From NCBI GenBank assembly GCA_018816985.1, contig JAHIVA010000018.1, positions 1 to 36,848 of the forward strand: a stretch of 36,848 bases of DNA. The letters run 5' to 3'. Below are positions 1 to 8,000 of the stretch, one piece after another. The stretch comes from Patescibacteria group bacterium. Its GTDB lineage: Bacteria > Patescibacteriota > Minisyncoccia > Phycocordibacterales > UBA9973. The notes under the pieces are model-generated. The model saw nothing but the letters and a program-made list of their open reading frames with translations, did no database searches and was not told where the DNA came from. The translations under genes were made by a program, and so were the position numbers. The first letter of the stretch is position 1; the number at the start of each line of letters is the position of its first letter.

Positions 1-2
1 AA

Positions 3-458
3 AATATTATTTATAGTATTGGGAAATTAGGATTTTTAGGAGTATTTTTAACAGGAATATTTTTTGTTTCTACTTTTACATTTGTTCCCGCTAGTATAGT
101 TTTATTTTTTTTAGCTAGAGAATTCAATCCTTTCATTATTGCTATAATTGCAGGACTTGGGGCTGTTTTTGGGGATTATTTAATTTTTCGTTTTCTAAAA
201 GATAAAATTTTTAAAGAACTAAAACCTGTTTTTGAAAAATTTAGAGGTTCTTATTTATTACAACTTCTTACTACTCCATATTTTGCTTGGTTTAAACCAG
301 TTTTGGGAGCAATTATTATTGCTTCACCTTTTCCTGACGAAATAGGAATTGGGCTTATGGGGCTTTCTAAACTTAAAAATTGGCAATTTCTTTTAATTTC
401 TTTTATTCTTAATTCTGTTGGTATTTTAATAATAATAACCTTTGCTAAATTAGCTTAA
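3..458 (+). CDS. VTT/DedA-like integral membrane protein, C-terminal part (5' truncated by window)
   Basis: An open frame of 151 codons runs from the window edge to a TAA stop and is absent from the supplied track because it has no start here. The translation is strongly hydrophobic with several membrane segments. It contains FVPASIVLFFLAREF, then GLGAVFGDYLIFRFLK, and near the end ASPFPDEIGIGLMGLSKL. Small-residue hairpins with an Asp after a Gly-rich helix are typical of the VTT (SNARE-associated/DedA) or small multidrug export-like fold. The family is thought to act in lipid scrambling or membrane homeostasis, but the substrate cannot be read from sequence. The N-terminus lies outside the window. 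Family assignment is moderate; membrane location is secure. Confidence 0.6.
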   Translation, partial: NIIYSIGKLGFLGVFLTGIFFVSTFTFVPASIVLFFLAREFNPFIIAIIAGLGAVFGDYLIFRFLKDKIFKELKPVFEKFRGSYLLQLLTTPYFAWFKPVLGAIIIASPFPDEIGIGLMGLSKLKNWQFLLISFILNSVGILIIITFAKLA

Positions 459-483
459 ATACACTAGTATGTTTAGGTATGTT

Positions 484-555
484 GCCGTTGTAGCTTAGTG
501 GTAAAGCACTGTCTTGGTAAGACAGAGACCGTGGGTCCGATCCCCACCAACGGCT
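484..555 (+). tRNA. tRNA-Thr (anticodon GGU)
   Basis: A complete 72-nt cloverleaf: acceptor GCCGTTG/CAACGGC with discriminator T, D stem GCTT/AAGC with GG in the loop, anticodon stem CTGTC/GACAG with loop TTGGTAA (anticodon GGT, reads ACC/ACU), and T stem GTGGG/CCCAC. No 3' CCA is encoded (the next bases are CCC). The T loop is TCCGATC, so the nearly invariant U55 is C. Confidence 0.95.
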
Positions 556-614
556 CCCGTTGTCGTAATCTCTTCCCGTAGGGTTGCGGCCTCTTAGGGA
601 TATACGGGCGACTA

Positions 615-690
615 GCCATCCTAGCTCAGTTGGTAGAGCACGTCTTTCGTAAAGACGGGGTCCCGAGTTCGATCCTCGGGGATGGCTCCA
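615..690 (+). tRNA. tRNA-Thr (anticodon CGU), 3' CCA encoded
   Basis: A complete cloverleaf: acceptor GCCATCC/GGATGGC with discriminator T, D stem GCTC/GAGC, anticodon stem CGTCT/AGACG with loop TTCGTAA (anticodon CGT, reads ACG), and T stem CCGAG/CTCGG with canonical loop TTCGATC. The mature 3' CCA (688-690) is encoded, unlike the neighbouring tRNA-Thr. The 59-nt spacer between the two tRNAs is GC-rich and can form a CCCGTA/TACGGG stem (575-580 with 603-608). Confidence 0.97.
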
Positions 691-696
691 TTTTTT

Positions 697-1359
697 CTAT
701 TTCTTACTATTTACTTCTCTATGTAGCTCTGAAAATAGAGCCACCGTTCGGCCGAAATCTTTTTCAGCTACAATAAAAATTAATTCAGTGGGAGTAGAGA
801 TAAGTTCTTCTAAATTAATGCGGGCCCGGGCGGTAACTGAGAGAAGTGAGAAAAAAACATTTGGCATATTAAAAACTTCCGGACCGTAAGATATTCCAAT
901 AGCTGCCAAGTTGTGGTTAATAATTTTTGGTTTTATTTTAAAATGTTTCAGCACCTTATTTTCCAAATTTGCTGAACAAATAATATCAACTTCAGCGGTG
1001 CCTATGGTTGTTGTGAAAAAATCCTCTGGAGAAACAGAAATATCTTTGTGGAGTGATTCAAGTTCTTCAAAAAATTTTTTACTATTTTCGTAAATTATTT
1101 CTGAAAGGGGAAGTTTGGTGGTGATATTTTTTATTTTCACTTCACGAATAAGGGGTTTCTCTTTTTTAAACTCTTTTCGCAGACGGGACAAAGAGACAAC
1201 CAAGCTGGCAATGGTTACTTGTTTCTTACTTAGATTTTCCACTTTTGGACGTATTTGGTAAGCGTAACTACTCATATTCATATAGCCATTAGTGAGTGCG
1301 ATACAGGCCTCTAGCTCTCGGAGTACAATATCTCTTACTATGGGTTGGATTTTTATCAT
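697..1359 (-). CDS. ACT-domain protein of unknown function
   Basis: A 220-residue soluble protein. The N-terminal half is mostly helical and basic (KKQVTIASLVVSLSRLRKE). The C-terminal ~70 residues match the aspartokinase-type ACT pattern: NLAAIGISYGPEVFNMPNVFF, then an I-N-(L/I)-E turn and a closing strand LIFIVAEKDFGRTVALFSEL. ACT domains bind amino acids or other small ligands and regulate enzymes, but no catalytic domain is attached here, so it may be a stand-alone sensor. The gene is divergent from prfB across a 118-bp gap. An extended -10 (TGATAAAAT on the minus strand) ends 7 nt before the ATG, which supports this start. Function is not known. Confidence 0.75.
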   Translation of the reverse strand: MIKIQPIVRDIVLRELEACIALTNGYMNMSSYAYQIRPKVENLSKKQVTIASLVVSLSRLRKEFKKEKPLIREVKIKNITTKLPLSEIIYENSKKFFEELESLHKDISVSPEDFFTTTIGTAEVDIICSANLENKVLKHFKIKPKIINHNLAAIGISYGPEVFNMPNVFFSLLSVTARARINLEELISTPTELIFIVAEKDFGRTVALFSELHREVNSKK

Positions 1360-1365
1360 ATTGGA

Positions 1366-1374
1366 ATTTTATCA
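1366..1374 (-). promoter_or_regulatory. Extended -10 promoter of the ACT-domain gene
   Basis: On the minus strand the sequence is TGATAAAAT (TG-n-TAAAAT). Its last base is 7 nt from the A of the ATG, so transcription would start at or next to the start codon. No Shine-Dalgarno sequence is present. Confidence 0.6.
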
Positions 1375-1462
1375 TATTTAACAAAAAGTTCAAAGAGCAG
1401 TATAAATGTTAAAATTACAAAAATAAATATTTAAAAAGATAGTTTAAATAAAGCTCAGATTT

Positions 1463-1471
1463 TGTTATACT
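1463..1471 (+). promoter_or_regulatory. Extended -10 promoter of prfB
   Basis: TGTTATACT (TG-n-TATACT) ends 7 nt before the prfB ATG, predicting a leaderless mRNA. No Shine-Dalgarno sequence lies upstream of the start. Confidence 0.6.
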
Positions 1472-1477
1472 TGAAAT

Positions 1478-2383
1478 ATGTCCGAAAATACAAATGCAAT
1501 TGATGAACAAATTAAAAAACTTGAGGTAAAGATACAGGCTCAGGATTTTTGGAGTGACAAAAATAAAGCCCAGGCAACTTTAAGAGAGCTTGCCGAATTA
1601 AAAGGAAAAAAAGAAGGCGCGAGCAAATACGATAAAGGAAATGCTGTAATTACAATAATTTCTGGTGCTGGTGGAGATGACGCAGAAGATTTTTCGGCTG
1701 TGCTTTTGTCGATGTATTTGAAATACGCCAATCGGCAGGGTTGGGAAGTTTCTTTTATTCATGAAAATAAAAATGAACAAAATGGATATAGAAATGTTTC
1801 TTTTGAAATACAGGGTCCTTCAAGTGCCTTAGGGCAAGGTCCCTACGGGACCTTGAAAAATGAAAGTGGGGTTCATCGCCTTGTGCGAATTTCACCCTTT
1901 GACGCAAAAAAATTACGACACACCTCTTTTTCAATGGTAGAGATTTTGCCTAAATTTTCTAAATTGGAAGAAAGAGATTTTTCCATACCGGTAGCCGATT
2001 TAAAAATAGAATATTCTCGTTCTGGTGGTCCCGGAGGGCAGAATGTAAATAAAAGAGAAACAGCTGTTCGGTTGGTGCACATTCCTACGGGGATTGCAGT
2101 GCATGCTACGAATGAACGTTCTCAAGAGCAAAACCGAGAACGGGCAATGTCTATTCTTTTGGCTAAAATTTTTAAAAAAGCGCAAGCAGATAAGAAGAGC
2201 ATAGAAGAAAGTCTAAAATCAACAAAAAATACTGAAATAGAATGGGGAAATCAGATTCGTTCATATGTGTTACATCCTTATAAAATGGTTAAAGACCACC
2301 GTACTAGCGTGGAAACATCAAATATTGACGCAGTGCTTGGCGGAGACTTGGATATTTTTATTGAAGCAGAGAAGAATTTATGA
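1478..2383 (+). CDS. prfB: Peptide chain release factor 2 (compact form)
   Basis: RF2 recognises UGA and UAA stop codons and triggers peptide release on the ribosome. The protein shows the RF2 tripeptide SPF (in [10 protein letters not shown]), the catalytic GGQ loop as [11 protein letters not shown], and an RF2-type C-terminus ([30 protein letters not shown]). At 301 residues it is about 60 shorter than Escherichia coli RF2 (365). Comparison from memory places the missing part in the helical N-terminal domain 1, just after [10 protein letters not shown]. The programmed +1 frameshift site of many prfB genes is absent; the frame is open from the first ATG. The gene ends in TGA, the codon its product reads. 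It heads the run prfB-ftsE-ftsX-pyrG. Confidence 0.95.
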   Translation: MSENTNAIDEQIKKLEVKIQAQDFWSDKNKAQATLRELAELKGKKEGASKYDKGNAVITIISGAGGDDAEDFSAVLLSMYLKYANRQGWEVSFIHENKNEQNGYRNVSFEIQGPSSALGQGPYGTLKNESGVHRLVRISPFDAKKLRHTSFSMVEILPKFSKLEERDFSIPVADLKIEYSRSGGPGGQNVNKRETAVRLVHIPTGIAVHATNERSQEQNRERAMSILLAKIFKKAQADKKSIEESLKSTKNTEIEWGNQIRSYVLHPYKMVKDHRTSVETSNIDAVLGGDLDIFIEAEKNL

Positions 2384-2398
2384 TAAGATGAATAAAGG

Positions 2399-3067
2399 AT
2401 GATTTATTTCAATAATGTTTCAAAAATTTATAAGGACGCCACTGCCCTAGATGATATTACTTTTACAGTTGAAGCTGGGGAGTTTGTTTCTTTTGTTGGA
2501 CATTCCGGTGCCGGGAAAACAACTTTAACAAAAATGATTTTAGCAGAAGAGATGCCTTCTTTAGGGACAGTTTTTTTTGAATCAGTTAATGTAAATAAAG
2601 TAAAAAACAAAGATTTGACAAAATTACGTCGTCGGATTGGAATAGTTTTTCAGGACTACAAGTTACTTTCTAATAAAACTGCTTATGAAAATATTGCTTT
2701 TGCTATGGAGGCTGTGGGTAAAACCGAGGAAGAGATAAAAAGCGACGTTCCGCATGTTTTGGAATTGGTTGATTTAAGTCATAGAGTTTATCATTTTCCT
2801 AATCAAATGTCTGGTGGGGAACAGCAACGTTTGGCCATAGCGCGAGCCATTATAAATCAACCTGAACTTATCATTGCAGATGAACCGACTGGAAATCTAG
2901 ATCCGGTGAATACTCATGAAATAGTTCAGATTTTAAAAAAAATAAATGATCTTGGTACAACTGTGATTTTAACCACTCATAACCGTGGGATTATTGAATC
3001 TGTGGGGAAAAGAGTAATTACAATGGAAAATGGGAAAATTATTAGGGATACCAAGCATAATAAATAA
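2399..3067 (+). CDS. ftsE: Cell division ATP-binding protein FtsE
   Basis: A 222-residue ABC ATPase that pairs with FtsX to control peptidoglycan hydrolysis at division. It has Walker A GHSGAGKTT, Q-loop FQDYKLL, signature MSGGEQQR, Walker B LIIADEPTGNLD and an H-loop TTHN, all in canonical order and family-typical length. The gene starts 15 nt after prfB and is followed 18 nt later by ftsX. The FtsE call over a generic LolD/MacB ATPase rests on the adjacent 307-residue FtsX-type permease. The AAAGG immediately before ATG is too close to act as a standard Shine-Dalgarno sequence. Confidence 0.93.
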   Translation: MIYFNNVSKIYKDATALDDITFTVEAGEFVSFVGHSGAGKTTLTKMILAEEMPSLGTVFFESVNVNKVKNKDLTKLRRRIGIVFQDYKLLSNKTAYENIAFAMEAVGKTEEEIKSDVPHVLELVDLSHRVYHFPNQMSGGEQQRLAIARAIINQPELIIADEPTGNLDPVNTHEIVQILKKINDLGTTVILTTHNRGIIESVGKRVITMENGKIIRDTKHNK

Positions 3068-3068
3068 G

Positions 3069-3077
3069 TGATATAAT
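3069..3077 (+). promoter_or_regulatory. Extended -10 upstream of ftsX
   Basis: TGATATAAT is a perfect TG-n-TATAAT and begins right after the ftsE stop codon. Its last base is 9 nt before the ftsX ATG, so ftsX-pyrG may also be transcribed from an internal promoter as a leaderless message. Confidence 0.55.
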
Positions 3078-3085
3078 AGTGGCTT

Positions 3086-4009
3086 ATGGTAATGACTACT
3101 TTTAAAAGAATCATCAAGGGTGGATTTTTAAACTTTAAAAGGGGGGGGCTTGTTTCTTGGGCGGCCGTGCTGGTGGTGACGATTACTCTTTCTGTTATTA
3201 CTCTTGTTATTTTTTTGCAGGCAATTTTACATTTTTCTCTTAATCAGATTAAGGATAAAGTGGATGTAACTATTTATTTCACTCTTAACGCGCCAGAGAA
3301 TAAAATTATACTTTTAAAATCTTCCTTGGAAAAATTACCCGAAGTAGCTTCTGTGTCTTATACTAATAAAGAAGAGGCTTTACAGAATTTTCGTGATCGT
3401 CACTCTAATGATTATCCAACTATTCAAGCTCTAGACGAGATAGGTGATAATCCACTTAGTGCTTATCTTAATGTTAAAGCTAGAGAGGTGGGTCAGTATG
3501 AAAGTATTGCGAATTTTATGAATTCTAACAATATTCTTGCCTTAGGTTCAGAGTCTATCGTTGATCATATAAATTATTTTAAAAATAAACCTATTATTGA
3601 TAAATTGAATGCCATCATTTCCGGTGCACAAAAACTTGGTTTTCTATTAACTCTGCTTTTTGTGATTATTTCTATTATCATTACTTTTAATACAATTCGT
3701 TTAACTATTTTTATTTCTAAAGAAGAAATTGGTGTAATGCGTCTAGTGGGCGCCTCTAAAATGCACGTGCGCGGCCCCTTTATGATTGAGGGCGCGATTT
3801 ATGGTTTTGTTGCGACTCTTATTACCTTGATTCTTTTTTGGCCATCAATGGCCTGGCTCGGAGCCAATATGACCGATTTTCTTGGAATCAATATGTATAA
3901 TTATTATCTTTCAAATTTCTTTCAAATTTTTATAATAATTTTATTATCAGGAATAGGCTTAGGTATTATTTCTAGTTATCTGGCAGTTAGAAAATATTTA
4001 AATAAATAA
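3086..4009 (+). CDS. ftsX: Cell division permease-like protein FtsX
   Basis: A 307-residue membrane partner of FtsE. It has one N-terminal membrane helix (about residues 22-46), an extracellular domain of ~130 residues (DKVDVTIYFTLNAPEN onward), then three more helices (about 185-210, 230-258 and 275-300), the usual FtsX layout. The cytoplasmic signature EEIGVMRLVGAS precedes the third helix, as in FtsX family members. The extracellular loop normally activates cell-wall hydrolases. A second ATG two codons downstream is an alternative start. An 8-G homopolymer (3141-3148) lies in the first helix-coding region; the frame is intact. Confidence 0.93.
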   Translation: MVMTTFKRIIKGGFLNFKRGGLVSWAAVLVVTITLSVITLVIFLQAILHFSLNQIKDKVDVTIYFTLNAPENKIILLKSSLEKLPEVASVSYTNKEEALQNFRDRHSNDYPTIQALDEIGDNPLSAYLNVKAREVGQYESIANFMNSNNILALGSESIVDHINYFKNKPIIDKLNAIISGAQKLGFLLTLLFVIISIIITFNTIRLTIFISKEEIGVMRLVGASKMHVRGPFMIEGAIYGFVATLITLILFWPSMAWLGANMTDFLGINMYNYYLSNFFQIFIIILLSGIGLGIISSYLAVRKYLNK

Positions 4010-4012
4010 ATT

Positions 4013-5668
4013 ATGCAAAAAAGGGAAATTAAATATATTTTTGTAGTGGGAGGTGTTATGTCCAGTGTTGGCAAGGGGATTGCCGCTGCTTCCATCGGAA
4101 AGATATTACAATCTCGCGGTTATAAGGTGGCTAATATGAAAGCAGATATGTATATTAATATTGATGCTGGTACTATTCGTCCGGCTGAACATGGAGAAGT
4201 ATTTGTTGGGGAAGATGGAGTGGAGGCAGATCAGGATCTTGGTAACTACGAGCGTTTTACGAATCAAATTAGTTTACATGAAAATTACATTACAACTGGA
4301 CAAGTCTATGCAGAAGTAATAAGGCGGGAACGAAATCTTGAATATGAAGGGGAAGATGTGGAAGTTTATCCTGATATACCTAAGGAAATAATAAGACGCA
4401 TTAAAGCTTGCCAAGAAAAGAATCAATCAGAAATTACCATCATAGAATATGGTGGCACGGTAGGGGAATATCAACTTCTTCCTTTTTTAGAAGCGGCCAG
4501 AATGATGAAATCAAAAAAGCCCTCAAATGTTTTTGTTGTTTTAATAAGTTATTTACCGACACCAACTCTCCTAGGGGAGCAAAAATCAAAACCAACCCAG
4601 CATGCTATTACGGATCTTTATTCAGTGGGTCTCAATCCAGATTTTGTACTTTGCCGGGCTGATCAGCCAGCTACGCTAGATGTAAAGAAAACCATTAGTA
4701 ATGTGTGCAGTTTGCCAGTAGAGAGAATAATCTCGGCACCAGACGTTTATTCTATTTACGATGTACCGGTTAATTTTGAAAAAGAAAATTTTGGCTCCGT
4801 TTTACTTAAGGTTATGGGGTTGCCATCCTACCATAAAGATTTAGCTGACTGGACAGCCTTAGCCACTAAAATAAAAAAAATTAAAAAAGAAATTCGTATA
4901 GGTATTGTAGGAAAATATTTTAATTTAAAATCATGCAAAGATACTTATATTTCTGTTATTGAATCCATTAATCATGCAACTTGGAATCTTGGTTACAAGC
5001 CACAGATTTTATGGATTGATACGGAAAAATATGAAAAAGATAAGTCTAAATTAAATGAGTTAAATGAATTAGATGGCATTATTTTACCGGGAGGTTTTGG
5101 TAAACGTGGTACTGAAGGTATGATTTTAGTAGCTGATTATGTTCGTCGGAATAAAATTCCTTATTTTGGACTTTGTTTAGGTATGCAAATTATGACCATA
5201 GCCTATGCAAGAAATGTTTTGAATTTGAAAGATGCCAATTCTACTGAGTTTGATTTTGACACTTCTAATCCAGTTATTGCTACTATGGCTGATCAAGTGG
5301 AGAAAATAAAGAATAAAAATTACGGCGCCACTATGAGATTAGGAGCTTATCCTTGCAAACTTGAAACAGGGAGTGTCGCGGCGGAAGCTTATAATAAGAA
5401 AGAGATTTCCGAACGTCATCGTCACCGCTATGAAGTGAATACAAAATATATTGCGGATTTGGAAAAAGCCGGACTAATTTTTTCAGGAAAATCTCCTGAC
5501 GGTATCTTAATGGAAATAGCTGAGTTACCTAAAAGCGTTCACCCATTTTATTTGGGGACTCAGTTTCACCCAGAATTTAAATCCCGTCCACTTGCTCCAC
5601 ATCCACTTTTCACTAGTTTCATCAGGGCTTGTATTAGGAAGAAACCCGCTCACCTTGGAGAGAAATAA
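4013..5668 (+). CDS. pyrG: CTP synthase
   Basis: Converts UTP, ATP and glutamine to CTP, the last step of pyrimidine nucleotide synthesis. The 551 residues cover both domains. The N-terminal amidoligase domain has the P-loop GGVMSSVGKGIAAAS, IIEYGGTVGEYQLLPFLEA and QKSKPTQHA. The C-terminal glutamine amidotransferase domain has LPGGFGKRG, the nucleophile motif FGLCLGMQ and the His-Glu pair in GTQFHPEF. The usually rigid segment KLDPYINVDPGTMSP is altered here to KADMYINIDAGTIRP, so this is a divergent subgroup. The gene starts 3 nt after ftsX, and its 3' end overlaps the convergent TPR gene by 35 nt. Confidence 0.96.
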   Translation: MQKREIKYIFVVGGVMSSVGKGIAAASIGKILQSRGYKVANMKADMYINIDAGTIRPAEHGEVFVGEDGVEADQDLGNYERFTNQISLHENYITTGQVYAEVIRRERNLEYEGEDVEVYPDIPKEIIRRIKACQEKNQSEITIIEYGGTVGEYQLLPFLEAARMMKSKKPSNVFVVLISYLPTPTLLGEQKSKPTQHAITDLYSVGLNPDFVLCRADQPATLDVKKTISNVCSLPVERIISAPDVYSIYDVPVNFEKENFGSVLLKVMGLPSYHKDLADWTALATKIKKIKKEIRIGIVGKYFNLKSCKDTYISVIESINHATWNLGYKPQILWIDTEKYEKDKSKLNELNELDGIILPGGFGKRGTEGMILVADYVRRNKIPYFGLCLGMQIMTIAYARNVLNLKDANSTEFDFDTSNPVIATMADQVEKIKNKNYGATMRLGAYPCKLETGSVAAEAYNKKEISERHRHRYEVNTKYIADLEKAGLIFSGKSPDGILMEIAELPKSVHPFYLGTQFHPEFKSRPLAPHPLFTSFIRACIRKKPAHLGEK

Positions 5669-7274
5669 TTTGCAGAATCTGTGGGTTTACAGGATAGTTT
5701 GGGTTGATTTCTAATGTTTTTTTCCAGTTATCAATGGCTTCGTTATATCTTTTTTCGTTCCAATATAATAATCCTAAATTATAATAAACGTTATCGTAAT
5801 TTGGATTAATAGCTATTTCTTTTTTATATTCTTCTTCTGCTTCGGATAATTTATTTTGATTAACATATACTAAACCTAAGTTATTATGGGCCATCTTTTC
5901 TATTGGATTCAAATTTAAAGCTATTTTATATTCTTTTTCTGCCTCAACCATATTTCCATCCAAATATTCCATTGCGCCCAAGTTGTTGTGGTTGAAAGCA
6001 AAAGAAGGGGAGGTTTCCGTGGCATTTCTCCAAAAATTAAGTCCATTTTCATAATATTGATTACGATAAATTGTTATGGAAGAAAAAATTAAAATTATTA
6101 TTAAACTAATAAATAATACAATTTTTTTCTTATTTTTTTCATAACTTGTTTTTTCTTTTATGATAGCTGGAAGTTTAATCCACCCTAAACCTAAAATTAC
6201 AAAAATAAATCCAAACATTGGCAGATAAATTCTGTTTTCAGAAAATTCTGAAACTGTACCTGTGGGTTTTATTAAGGTCAATAAAATAAAAACTAGAAAC
6301 CAGAAAAAGCCAAAAATAATTTGCCTCCAATTTCTTTTTTCACTTAAAAGGCACCATATAGTCAATAATATCAAGGATATTATGCCGTAAAGAAAAGACA
6401 TATCTTTTATGACTGGAAAGACCGATAAATTAAAGGGTAAAAATATTTTACCAATAGCGGGAATGAGCGAAGGTAGATTTTTATAAATTGAAAAAAAGAC
6501 ATTGTAATTAGAATTACCTATAAAATTATGCATAACTGTCAAACGGATTAAAAACCAAAGAGCCATGATGCCCGCATAACTCAATCCTAGTTTTAAGTAT
6601 ATTCTGTAATTTTCCATTATTTTTTTCCAACCAATAAAAACTAAAGCATAAAATGCACAAATGATTGGTAAAATGGCGGCTGTTTCTTTAGTGAGAAGGG
6701 CGAGGGCAAAGAAACTTAAATGCCAGACGAGCTCTTTATTTTTTTGATTTTGTAAAAAATAAAGAAAATAAATAAGTGATGGAAAAATAAAAATAGCTAA
6801 AAGAGAATCGTTGCGACCAGCAATAAATGCCACGGTTTGGGCGGTGAGGGGATGAATGCTAAAAATCAAGGTAAATAAAAAGGCTGCTTCTTTTTTTAAA
6901 TTTAATTTAAGTAACAAAACAAAAAGTAAATACATTGCCAAAATATGCAACAATACATTACTAAAACGAGACATAAAGATAATTGACTCTTCGCCTAATT
7001 GGGCGTCTAGCATAAATGTTAATCGTTCAATCGGGCGGTAAAAAGTTCCATTATTATATGGGGTTCGAAAAATATCTTCATTAAAAGCTTGGGGAATATT
7101 CGATAAATTTTTATTAAATTGATATTGTCCTGTTACTAAGACATTATCATCCAGATAAACAATGTCGTAAAAAAGAGTTGTACCATAAATTGATAAAATT
7201 ATCAAAGCAATCCAAAAAAATGGGTGCCATCTTTCTAAAAAAATTTTATTTATGAAGGAATTATCTTTTTCCAT
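5634..7274 (-). CDS. Multi-pass GT-C-like membrane protein with C-terminal TPR repeats (TMTC-like)
   Basis: A 546-residue protein with about ten hydrophobic helices followed by three tetratricopeptide repeats (NNLGAMEYLDGN, NNLGLVYVNQNK, YNLGLLYWNEKR). The first loop carries an acidic patch YLDDN and FYRPIERL; IHPLTAQTVAFIAGRNDSL and LLTKETA follow. This order, and the fusion of a GT-C-like core to TPRs, resembles TMTC/DUF1736 and protein O-mannosyltransferase relatives, which use lipid-linked sugars. The next gene encodes a DPM1-type enzyme that makes such donors and overlaps it by 14 nt, so the two probably act together in surface glycosylation. Acceptor and sugar are unknown. The 3' end overlaps pyrG. 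Confidence 0.75.
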   Translation of the reverse strand: MEKDNSFINKIFLERWHPFFWIALIILSIYGTTLFYDIVYLDDNVLVTGQYQFNKNLSNIPQAFNEDIFRTPYNNGTFYRPIERLTFMLDAQLGEESIIFMSRFSNVLLHILAMYLLFVLLLKLNLKKEAAFLFTLIFSIHPLTAQTVAFIAGRNDSLLAIFIFPSLIYFLYFLQNQKNKELVWHLSFFALALLTKETAAILPIICAFYALVFIGWKKIMENYRIYLKLGLSYAGIMALWFLIRLTVMHNFIGNSNYNVFFSIYKNLPSLIPAIGKIFLPFNLSVFPVIKDMSFLYGIISLILLTIWCLLSEKRNWRQIIFGFFWFLVFILLTLIKPTGTVSEFSENRIYLPMFGFIFVILGLGWIKLPAIIKEKTSYEKNKKKIVLFISLIIILIFSSITIYRNQYYENGLNFWRNATETSPSFAFNHNNLGAMEYLDGNMVEAEKEYKIALNLNPIEKMAHNNLGLVYVNQNKLSEAEEEYKKEIAINPNYDNVYYNLGLLYWNEKRYNEAIDNWKKTLEINPNYPVNPQILQIISLQGERVSS

Positions 7275-7992
7275 AATGAGTAATTTTTTTTAAAAAAAAC
7301 TTAATTGCAATATAAAGAGTCAATAATCCATATTTTAGACTTCTAATAAAATTTATAGAAGAAGTTTCATTAGTGTATTTTACGGGGATAGGAATCTCAC
7401 CAATATGATAACCTTTTTCTATAATCTGAAATAAAATTTGAGTATCAAAAACAAAATCATCGGAGTTGTGTATAAAATCTATTTTTTCTAGTACTTCTCT
7501 TTTGTAAGCTCTCATTCCAGTGTGCCATTCGGATAAATTTTGTCCGCTCAAAAGATTTTCAAAAAAAGAAAGAAAGCGGTTGGCAAAATATTTATAAACT
7601 GGCATTCCTCCCTCCAGGGCTTCTTTTCGAGACCGTATTCGGGAGCCTAACATTACATCACAATAGCCTTCTTTAATAAAAGCTACTAAATATTTGATTA
7701 CCTTTGGGTCATATTGGTAATCAGGATGAATCATCACAACAATATCGGCATTTTTTTCTAAAGCTAGGCGATAGCAAGTTTTTTGATTAGCTCCGTAACC
7801 TTTGTTTTTGTTATGAGTATGTACAGTTAAACCGAGTTTCTCTGCTAAAATAACTGTCTGGTCATTACTTCCATCATCTACCAGAATAATTTCACTGACA
7901 ACATCCATTGGTATTTCAGCTGTTGTTCTTTCCAAAGTTTTTTCGGAATTAAAAGCCGGTAGAACGACGATTACTTTTGATTTTTTTGGCAT
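7261..7992 (-). CDS. Family 2 glycosyltransferase, polyprenyl/dolichyl-phosphate sugar synthase-like
   Basis: A 243-residue GT-A fold enzyme. It has VVLPAFNSEKTL at the N-terminus, LVDDGSNDQT (nucleotide-sugar binding), a metal/catalytic segment MIHPDYQYDP, GSRI and WHTGMRAYKRE, a set characteristic of DPM1/GtrB-like transferases that charge polyprenyl phosphate with a sugar. A hydrophobic and basic C-terminus (LLTLYIAIKFFLKK) suggests membrane association but not a full multi-helix domain. It lies 8 nt downstream of the GNAT-like gene and overlaps the following TPR membrane protein by 14 nt, so the three are likely one operon. Sugar specificity cannot be read. Confidence 0.87.
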   Translation of the reverse strand: MPKKSKVIVVLPAFNSEKTLERTTAEIPMDVVSEIILVDDGSNDQTVILAEKLGLTVHTHNKNKGYGANQKTCYRLALEKNADIVVMIHPDYQYDPKVIKYLVAFIKEGYCDVMLGSRIRSRKEALEGGMPVYKYFANRFLSFFENLLSGQNLSEWHTGMRAYKREVLEKIDFIHNSDDFVFDTQILFQIIEKGYHIGEIPIPVKYTNETSSINFIRSLKYGLLTLYIAIKFFLKKITHYGKR

Positions 7993-8000
7993 AGATAATT

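Noticed and set aside
1478-1560. Programmed +1 frameshift in prfB
   Set aside because: No in-frame UGA or slippery CUU-UGA is found near the start; the frame is open from ATG to the end.
1540-2185. Minus-strand ORFs of 60-69 codons inside prfB (1540-1731, 1598-1780, 1873-2082, 2000-2185)
   Set aside because: They lie wholly within a well-supported gene in other frames, overlap one another, and show no motifs or promoter.
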